Shown: positions 56,425 through 64,000 of the stretch, one piece after another
Numbering within the stretch: the stretch's first letter is position 1
Layout: each line of letters opens with the position of its first letter
Origin: Microdochium bolleyi
Taxonomy: Eukaryota > Ascomycota > Sordariomycetes > Xylariales > Microdochiaceae
Length of the DNA: 64,000 bases
Assembly (NCBI GenBank): GCA_001566295.1
Contig: KQ964248.1
Span: 1,116,001-1,180,000, forward strand
Direction of reading: 5' to 3'
The notes under the pieces: model-generated
What the model saw: the letters and a program-made list of their open reading frames with translations, nothing else
The model's database searches: none
What the model was told of the DNA's origin: nothing
Program-made: the position numbers and the translations under genes

Positions 56425-57196
56425 TCATTGCCGGCCGTTGGCACCGCCGTCCTGGTCTCCCGCACCAACCATGCGGCGCAGCTCGTATTCGGCCGTCAGA
56501 TCGCGGCCGAGTTTGTTGTACGCAGTGAGCAGGTTCGAGCACACCTCGACGAGGACCTCCTTCGGGGTCTTGGTACCGTCTGTCTGCACCCGGATCATAA
56601 CCTCAGGAACATTGGGATGGGCAACTAGAGCAAAGGTCCGAGTTTGTCAGCCAACATCAGCCCGCAACTATTTCAAGGAAAACCAAGACTCAGAGAACGC
56701 TCAGGAGCGCTTCACATTCTCGATGGATGTGTCTGGAGCGTACCTTTGTAACCCGCCATCATGACGTTGCGGTGCATCTTAAGGTGCTCGCTGAGCAGGT
56801 TGCCGAGGGTGTGATCTTCCTTGAGCAATATGAAGTCCGAGGTGTTGGACATGCCTGTCGTGATAATTGGGGTCAGTCTGGTTCTCAAACCACACGCTCC
56901 ATGAGACGAACTTCAAGCAATGTGGAGTCCGTCATGGGCCATCGTGAGAATCGAAAGGAATTGGAATTGTGCTGTGCTCCTTCCTTGCGAGGACATGGCT
57001 CTGTTGTACTTACCAGCAAAGGGCTTCTCTGTGATCTTCTTCTCTCCCTCCTCAACGAGGAAGAGCTCGAAGCTATCCCGGGCAACTCGTCAGCGAGGCG
57101 ATCTTTCCTATCAAGTTGACAGCGGTGGAATATGGCGGTGGCAGGGTTAGCTGGTGCAGACGTTTCCTGGAGGTTGTTGTGCTTGGCATTGGCCAT
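56425..57196 (-). CDS. rpb11: RNA polymerase II subunit RPB11
   Basis: Three exons are certain on the minus strand: 57072-57014, 56854-56744 and 56624-56425. They encode 'FELFLVEEGEKKITEKPFAG', then 'GMSNTSDFILLKEDHTLGNL', 'NVMMAGYK' and 'VAHPNVPEVMIRVQTDGT'. The 'KEDHTLGNLL' block and 'AGYK..HP' are diagnostic of Rpb11, which pairs with Rpb3 as the alpha-like heterodimer that nucleates polymerase II assembly. The first exon is less sure. The ATG at 57196 with a donor GTCTGC after base 57162 keeps phase and gives 134 residues beginning 'MANAKHNNLQET'; the usual fungal start resembles M-N-A-P-D-R. Other donors in this 120-base stretch break phase. The C-terminal about 20 residues beyond the yeast length are Gly/Asn-rich. 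Confidence 0.88.
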
Positions 57197-58568
57197 CTTG
57201 AAGATGTGGTCGCGTGATTGTCTTCAGTGTCTGCAGCTGGCTGTACTTATGAACTCGCTCTGTGAGGATGGTTCCGTGTTTGGGGCGACTGGATGATGGG
57301 CCGAGTATTACGATGTCTAACTTGTGCGGCCGCTGGTGATGGCTGGGGAGTGTCGCATCATAGCTCGCCGCATCATTGCCCCGGTTGCGAGCAGGAGATA
57401 CCATTCTCCCAGACCACCTGCAGCTAGCGAGCACTGCGCCCAATGCCACAGCGAGACTTGCCATGCCGACAGCGCCGTCTGCGCCGATATGATGCCTGAC
57501 ACTCATCGGCATGGCATCAGAGTAGCAGGCTTTGCCCCTCCAGTCTTGCCCTCGTAGACGGCACCGCGCAGCGCGTTCTCGCAAGGAAGGAACCAACCAT
57601 CCGAGCCAGGAGCGCAGCACCACCACGTCCCCACTGCTATAGACGGCTATAGCCCGCGACCGGCGCGGCCGTACTTCCGAGTCGACCACATTCAGGATGA
57701 CCAAAACAAGCACGCCTCTCGCAACAATGGGAAGAATGCACCAGTGGCAGGGGAAACCGCAACACGAAGCAGTGCAAAAGGGCAAACAAACCGATCTGGC
57801 GCGTTCATCTTGACTTCGTGCCGGAGGCGGGCTCCTTGAAACCTGTTGAACGTCTGGGAAACTGATTCGACAGTAGCGATGAGGAGCGAGATGAGGTGAA
57901 GGTCTTGAGAGACACACGGGCCGACCAGCGGACGAGGGAGGTGGTGCTGGGGATGAAGATGTGCCGGGGTTTCTGAAGGCGCGAGAACGATAAGGCCCGG
58001 AAACAGCCAGCGGTGAGCGGATTATGACCGATCTTTCAATACGATTCGATGAGGATGTGTTGTAAATCCCGGCGCAGCTAGCGGTATGCCGTGATATGTC
58101 GTTGATGGTCAAGTGGGCGACCACCCAGCGAATGGTCCATGGTGGACCTGAAAACGATCTCCTTCCATGCAGCCAGACACCAAGGTTGGGTGCCCCACTT
58201 CTGCCAGGCACTATCTCTTTTGTCACACTGTATCGCTTTGACTCTAAATTCAACAGCCTGGGAGGCAAGAGAGCAGAACAAACGTCGAGGACGTCGTCAG
58301 ATATGAATATATTGATTTGGAAATAAACAGGCGCCTGAATATACCCAGGTGGGTGTCCAATCTAGTCTTTATACAATATATACTGCGCATTTCGATGGCT
58401 GCCCAGTTGCCCTGTTCTATCCAAGAAAGACAGGATCCTCGCGACCCAATGCAGCGCGACTGAAGCGGAAAGGAGAGCTATGATTACGACGAGGACGAAC
58501 GCTGAGGCTGCGAAATGTGTTCCAGACTGATAATCTTATAGCATAAGGCTGTGCAGCGCCCAATGGTC
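57197..58568. other. Intergenic region between RPB11 and AVT3-like genes
   Basis: RPB11 promoter on the left and AVT3-like 3' flank on the right. A 373-codon frame on the minus strand (57147-58268) has no family resemblance and a Ser/Arg/Pro-rich composition, so I regard it as chance. A possible hidden exon of the AVT3-like gene at about 58,330-58,530 is discussed as a finding. Confidence 0.4.
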
Positions 58569-60935
58569 TTACAGACCGTGTGTGTCGCAGTACTTGGGCA
58601 AGGGGGGGCCCGTCTTACCATTAGCCCAGCTTATGACGGTGAGGGATGTAGTGTAGATCATGGCGAAAACCCCAAAGATACCCAAGGCAATATCGGAAGC
58701 TTTCCAAAGACGGCTACGGGCAACCGCCTTGTAATGGAGCATAGGCTATAATGCAAGTCGTATTAGCACCTCTAGGATATGCAGAGAGCGGTCAAGCATG
58801 GGACACCATCAACTTACCGGATAGATGAACACCAGTGGGATGCAGGCAAAGTTGCCAACCAGTGCAACAAACTTGTCGAGGTCGTCGGCACCCCCCCAGG
58901 CGATGAGAGCGCACAGGAACACAACGCCAAACCGGTAGATGTTCTTCTGCCACTTGATGTAAGGGTTGTACTTGCCGCTGCGCGTAAAAAGAGCATTCTC
59001 CGTGATCTTGATGGCCGGGAAAATCTGTAGCGGCGTGGAAAGCAAGATTGCGAGCGAATACAGAAGCTGGACTCCATTGACCAGCTTGCTGTCCTGTGGC
59101 AGATTGAGCAAGACCACAGTCTCCGTGTGCGACCCATAGGCTGCGTAGGACACGCCGCCCATGGTGATGAAGATGACTGTGATTATGATCATGACGTAGA
59201 ACATGACCTTGGGAAACTTGGAAGGCGTCTTCATCGACTCCTGGATGGGAATGATCAGACCGATACCCTCAAAGGTGAAAATTGCTGTGCCGATGAAAAG
59301 AGGCCACTCCTTGTTGTTGAAGTAGATGATGTCGGCAAGTCCCTTGGTACTCAGGGTGAAAACGTCAAAGTAGAACAAGTAGGCGAGACCGAGAACGATG
59401 AACGCATCCGCGATTAGCGCGGTGAAGCCCAACTTGCCGATATCACGGAACAGTGAGAAGGGCAAGAAGATGATCATCTGCAACAAGATCAACCAGGGAA
59501 CTCCGATGTAAGTGGTACAGTTGGACACCGCAAGGATAAATGCTTGCAAGTTCGCGGCCGTGAAGACAATGTACGCAGCCACGAAGCCAATTTGACTTAT
59601 GACAATGGATGTCAGGATAACATTGCGCAGCCATTTGCCGTAGAGAATGCCACCGAGATCACCGAAGGAACCCTCGACCTTGAGGCGCGTGGAAACCAGC
59701 AGCACGAAGCAGTAGTAGCTGAGTGCGGCCACGGCGAGCAGAATCAAGTTTGCGAAGACCATGCCACCGTTCAGGTAGGCCCGGGGCAGGAACAGCACGC
59801 CAGTGCCAACAAACGACTTGAGCAGCAGCAGAGCGCTGTTGATCGGGCTGTTGTTTCCGCTCGTGCGTCTTGGCTTTCTTCTCCTCTTCCGTCGCGAGGG
59901 CGTGAGAAGGGCGCTGTCCTCCATGGGTTCTCTGCTATCGTCGCTTTCGTACGCATCGCTGTCGTCGGTACTGGATCCAAAGTACTCGCCAGGCAGCAAG
60001 TCCTCATCGTCCTCCTCCAGCTCTTCACCAGCAAAGTGGCCGTACAGGGTCAAGAACTCGAGGAAGCTGTTTGTGAACAGCTGCGGCTGTGGGCCGTTCC
60101 CTGGACTTGGGGCATTGGCTCCAGACTCGAGGTGCTGTGGGTTGGCAGACGGGCTTCGAGCAGTCCGTCGCAAGTAGTTCCTTCGGAAGCCGCCTGGAGC
60201 TCGGATCGAGTTGATATCGAGCACCTCGTTCTCGGGCTCGTCCCTGGTGGCACTGAAGCTCTTACTGCGCTGCATACGATTGCGACTATCCGCCTCTTCT
60301 GTCCAGCGGTAGATCTGGCGCGTGATATCACCTCCCTGCAGCCTGAGACTTGAGAACTCGTCGTCATCGTCTGCCGGCTCTTCGCCCTGTTTGGCCTTGG
60401 CGACATCGCCATTCGTCGAGGCAGTCTCGGAGGCGTCGTTCGGCCTAACAAGATGGCGCTTGATGATTTCCGGATCCTCGTAAGCTCCGCCGCTTTGCGC
60501 TGTTCGCGACATGGCATCGAAAGAGCCATAGTTGGTCTGAACATCAGGCCCCTGGGAGGCGGATGCGGCCGGCGAGGCTGTCCGGACTGGAGGAGTGCCT
60601 AGCCGCGGTGTCGACGAGGTCTCGGGTACCGCAAGAGCGGCAGCTAGCGCAGAGATGCCTGGGCCCTGCACCTTCTGGCTGGCCCCTGGCAAGGGGCTAT
60701 TCCGGCGGGAGCCTGTCTCCTCGCCCTGGTTGATAGGACGCCCACGCGGCGGTGTCGAGCCAAGGTAGCTGCCAGGGACGGGTGTAGCGAGTCGTGCCGT
60801 AGCATCCGATCGAGAGTCGGTCGCGCCGTAACTACGGCTGGAGAAGGAGCGCGGAGACGAGGAGAGCTGGGAGGCCAGCGCGCCCGAGGGGCGTGGCGGG
60901 TTGGAGGTCTTGCGACCTGTGTTGGATTCGCTCAT
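58569..60935 (-). CDS. avt3: Vacuolar amino acid transporter, AVT3/AVT4 type (AAAP family)
   Basis: Two exons: 60935-58818 and 58745-58569, giving 764 residues. Avt3/4 export neutral and other amino acids from the vacuole to the cytosol and belong to the SLC36/38-like AAAP superfamily. Residues 1 to about 355 are a soluble, Ser/Arg/Asp-rich N-terminal domain containing 'NSFLEFLTLYGHFAGEELEE', typical of this group. The transmembrane core begins with 'GNNSPINSALLLLKSFVGTG', the family signature in helix 1. It has about eleven hydrophobic segments, including 'AIFTFEGIGLIIPIQESMK'. Exon 2 supplies 'PMLHYKAVARSRLWKASDI' and the last helix, and ends '...PLPKYCDTHGL'; the P-x-Y-C-D ending is common in filamentous-fungal homologues, which favours this stop. 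It is divergent from VHC1, another vacuolar membrane transporter. Confidence 0.92.
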
Positions 60936-62124
60936 GTTGCTGCTTTCAGATCCGAGGCATTGGGGGACTCGACTGCTCGTGCGCGCGAGATAGAACTACA
61001 GGTGATGCGAGTGTCCTTGCTCCAGCTGTAGTGGGGTTGGAGAAGGGAAGACGCGAACCGTGTGAGGTATGTACCAGGTATTTCCCCAAGGGTTAATGTA
61101 GGTAGAAGCAGAAGGAAGTCGGAGGTGGTGAGCTTGGTGCGGGTCTGAGCCGGAACAAGGTCGGCGACCTCGTGATGGAGAGGCAGGAGCAACAAAGGTA
61201 GTAGCCGAGTGAGAATCAAGCCCCACGACCCACACTGCGCACGCACTCTGGAGCTTGGGCTGCAACCTAAGAGCTGGCTGCGGCAGAGCAGAGCTTCAAG
61301 CCGGACGCAAAGACCCTGACAGATAACCCTCGATAGCTAAGGCCGCCGGCACCTTCCTAGCTCGGGCGGCTGCTGACTCGACGCTGGACACCTTCGGGCA
61401 CGCGTGGGCGGCCCGTGGCTATCGGGACGCTGCTGATAAGGACTGCGAGCAGCGAATCCACGGCGCTGGCTCTGCCTAACACAGGGCGTTGGCAGCCAAT
61501 GGCGGGCGCTGTAAAAGCCCCCTAGGCCCCCACGCGAGTCCTGCTGCGCGCCTGTCTGATGACGTTGTCAGCAGACCTCGGAGGCTGCCGCAGGGATGGA
61601 TGCCGCCAGCCACTTGAGTTCGGGAGCGTGGAATGCCGCTGTCTCATTCGCTTCGGCAATGCTTCAGTATGTCTGGCGGCCGGCCGGCCGGCCTACCTCG
61701 CCTGCCCCTGCTCACAACCACAGGGCCTGATCAGATGGTGACCCATCTCGATTGAATGGTTCACGGGCACGTGAAGAAAAGGCACTGTAGTATGGCCCCA
61801 GTTTGGCGGTGCCCGATCGGCCTTCTTAGCCACCACCGTGCCACCCGTCGTGACCGCTCTTCAGCAGTCGCCAGAAAGCCCCGGAACTGTCTGTGCTCCG
61901 GATCGTCATCCTGTCATAGTTATGCGGCAGGCGCGGGGTGTCCCGGCTCCGGCGGCACTCAAAACGCCGGCCAACCTGCGCACCACCCCGGAGTCCGGCT
62001 ATGCCTTGGGCCACCGTGACCCGACTGCTCTTGAACCTGAAGCCGTCCCTTTCCAGGGCTTCATGACAACCTCGCTCTGCCGCTCCCGGTCCATCCTAAG
62101 TGAAGCTGCCGTCTAGCCGCTGCC
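60936..62124. promoter_or_regulatory. Divergent promoter region (AVT3-like / VHC1-like)
   Basis: 1.19 kb between divergent starts of two vacuolar-membrane transporter genes. It contains (GGCC)x4 at 61678-61693. No coding frame of merit and no recognised factor site. Confidence 0.45.
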
Positions 62125-64000
62125 ATGGCGCCGCCTGCATCGACCAAGCTGGGCACGACCTCGGGCGTCTATGTCCCCGTCGTCCTCAATATCCTGAGCA
62201 TTCTCATGTTCCTACGCTTCGGCAGCATCCTCGGCAGCATTGGCCTACTCGGCTTTCTGGGTCAGTCTGCACTCGGTGCCTCTCCTCTCGTGCGTCTGCC
62301 CAGCTGACCTCTTGCACAGGGCTTCTCGTCATCGCCTATCTCGTCAACTTCGTGACTACTCTTTCTCTCTCGGCCATCGCCTCCAACGGCGAGGTCAAGG
62401 GAGGCGGCGCCTACTACCTCATCTCCAGATCTCTTGGTCCAGAATTTGGCGGCTCTATCGGCATCCTCTTCTATCTCTCCCAGGTCCTCAATACCTCCCT
62501 CAACATTGTCGGTCTCGTCGACTGCTTGCGGCTCAATCTGCCTGGACTCCTTCCGGCCGGCTACTGGGCAAACTATGGCATCCAGTCGTGCGCCATGGTG
62601 GTGTGCACGGCACTCTGTCTCGCCGGCAGCGCCATATTTTCCCGCGCCAGCAACGGCCTCCTTCTGGTACTGCTGGTTGCCATTGCGAGCATTCCCCTTA
62701 CGGCTTTGCTACAAAGCCCATTCAACGATGCTACAAGTGGCATCCACTTCACTGGATTCAGTCTTCATACACTACACGGCAACCTGTATCCAGCGTCTAC
62801 AGGACCGGGTGTCAGCAGCGCTGATACGTTCAGGTCCATGTTTGGCATACTTTTCCCCGCCACGTCCGGCATATTTGCGGGCGCGTCAATGTCTGGTGAC
62901 CTTCGAAATCCAAGTAAAAGTATTCCCAAAGGAACCCTCTGGGCTATGCTATCCACCTTTGTGCTGTACCTACTTGTGATCCTGTCTTTGGCGTCGAGCA
63001 CAACTCAGGCTTCTTTCCTGCGGAATACTAATGTCATCTATGTCACAAACATATGGCCACCAGCAATCCTCGCAGGGGAATGTGCCGTCACCTTCTTCTC
63101 GGCCCTGATGGGGATAATGGGAGCCGCCAAGCTCTTACAGGCCTTGGCCAGGGACAAGTTGCTGCCCGGTCTCTCTGTGTTTAGCAAAGGGACCAAGGGC
63201 ACAGATGATCCCATATTCGCGGTCCTCATCACCTTCACTATTGCGCAGCTGGCGCTATTCGCAGAGCTCAATCAGATCGCAACTTTAATCGCCATGGGCT
63301 ATCAGGTAGGGTGACCTCACTTGAAACTGTCGATGGCAATGCTAATTCGTCGAAATAGATGACATTCTTTGTTATGAATCTGGCTTGTTTCCTGCTCAAG
63401 ATCGGCTCCGCTCCCAACTTCCGGCCCGCATTCAAGTTCTTCACTTGGCAAACAGCATTTGTCGGCAGCATACTGTCCGGGTTCTCCATGTTCTTCATCG
63501 ATGAAACATACGCAGCATCGGCCATATGCTTGCTTGTCATGCTCTTCCTGCTCATCCACTACTTGAGCCCCCCCAGGCATTGGGGTGATGTTTCACAGAA
63601 CCTGATCTATCATCAAGTACGGAAATACTTGCTTCGGCTGAAGCCAGAACACATCAAGTTCTGGAGGCCGCAAATCATTCTCCTCGTCAACAATCCCCGG
63701 CGCCATACACGACTTATCCAATTTTGTAATTCCCTCAAAAAAGGGTCACTCTACATTCTGGGTCACGTCATCGTCACGGACAACTTCAAGTCGGGCATCC
63801 ATGAAGCCAAGTTGCAACAATCTGCGTGGTCGCAATACATTTCAGAGTATTCTCGCATCAAGGCATTCGTGCAGCTCACCATGTCGCCCAGCATCGAATG
63901 GGGAGTTCGCAACCTGATATTGTCAGGCGGCCTCGGGGGCATGCGACCCAACATTGCTGTGCTAGGCTTCTACAACCTAGACGAATTGCGACGCGCACAT
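62125..64000 (+). CDS. vhc1: Vacuolar cation-chloride cotransporter, VHC1-like (SLC12), 3' truncated
   Basis: Three exons reach the window edge: 62125-62260, 62320-63305 and 63359 to beyond 64000, giving 588 residues with no stop. Introns have GTCAGT and GTAGGG donors; the second has a gctaat branch site. The SLC12 fold starts almost at the N terminus: 'GVYVPVVLNILSILMFLRFG' (helix 1), then 'SAIASNGEVKGGGAYYLISR' and 'GILFPATSGIFAGASMSGDL', with the characteristic 'MSGDLRNPSKSIPKGT'. After the core, 'RPAFKFFTWQTAFVGSILS' leads to the last helices and the cytosolic domain ('FWRPQIILLVNNPR'). In yeast Vhc1 is the only SLC12 member; it moves K+ and Cl- across the vacuolar membrane and affects osmoregulation and vacuole shape. 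The short N terminus and lack of a long regulatory region fit Vhc1 rather than animal KCC/NKCC. The C-terminal part is missing here. Confidence 0.92.

Noticed and set aside
57147..58268. 373-codon open frame on the minus strand overlapping the RPB11 start
   Set aside because: Low-complexity Ser/Arg/Pro content, no family resemblance, and it overlaps the RPB11 first exon and promoter in another frame.
1..64000. Secondary-metabolite cluster, transposon, CRISPR or mobile element
   Set aside because: No backbone synthase, transposase, reverse transcriptase, terminal repeats or spacer-repeat arrays were seen on either strand; the genes present are unrelated housekeeping and regulatory genes.

Overview
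This is a GC-rich nuclear segment from a filamentous ascomycete, most likely a Sordariomycete. The reasons are short GT-AG introns (about 45-125 bases) with CTRAY-like branch points, and families typical of Pezizomycotina: NmrA, the cell-end marker TeaR, an AspC-class septin, a Clr5-domain protein and a Zn2Cys6 factor. Intergenic stretches are long and rich in microsatellites. No tRNA, rRNA, transposon or CRISPR array was seen.

Layout. 0-9.5 kb: 3' end of an unidentified gene, glycogenin (-), an unknown probably mitochondrial protein (-), and mitochondrial ClpP (+), the last two divergent. 12-18 kb: Clr5-domain protein (+) and sterol O-acyltransferase (+). 19-26 kb: TeaR (-), a calcineurin-like phosphoesterase (+) and AspC/Cdc12 septin (-). 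27.5-38.6 kb: PWP2 (+), BCS1-like AAA ATPase (+) and a Zn2Cys6 factor (+). 43.5-48.6 kb: NmrA (+) and an F-box-like protein (+) whose frame runs on past its first stop. 49-57 kb is the dense housekeeping block: DNA polymerase delta subunit 2 (-), YTM1 (+), a DEDDy 3'-5' exonuclease (-), LSM5 (+) and RPB11 (-). 58.5-64 kb: a vacuolar amino acid transporter of the AVT3/4 type (-) divergent from a VHC1-like vacuolar cation-chloride cotransporter (+), which runs off the window.

How the genes relate. Most are unrelated housekeeping genes, but several sit in suggestive pairs: two likely mitochondrial proteins around one promoter (7.8-8.4 kb), DNA replication with ribosome biogenesis (51 kb), an exonuclease with an RNA-processing Sm-like protein (55 kb), and two vacuolar transporters (61-62 kb). 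TeaR and the septin both belong to polarity and cytokinesis. PWP2 and YTM1, 24 kb apart, both carry GCGATAAGAG-type promoter elements in inverted arrangement.

Exon structures were rebuilt by hand from splice signals and family conservation. Where a boundary is uncertain, the entry says so. I found no convincing evidence for a wholly new system. The best leads are the shared promoter element, a 20-bp perfect palindrome downstream of nmrA, and two possible hidden C-terminal exons.
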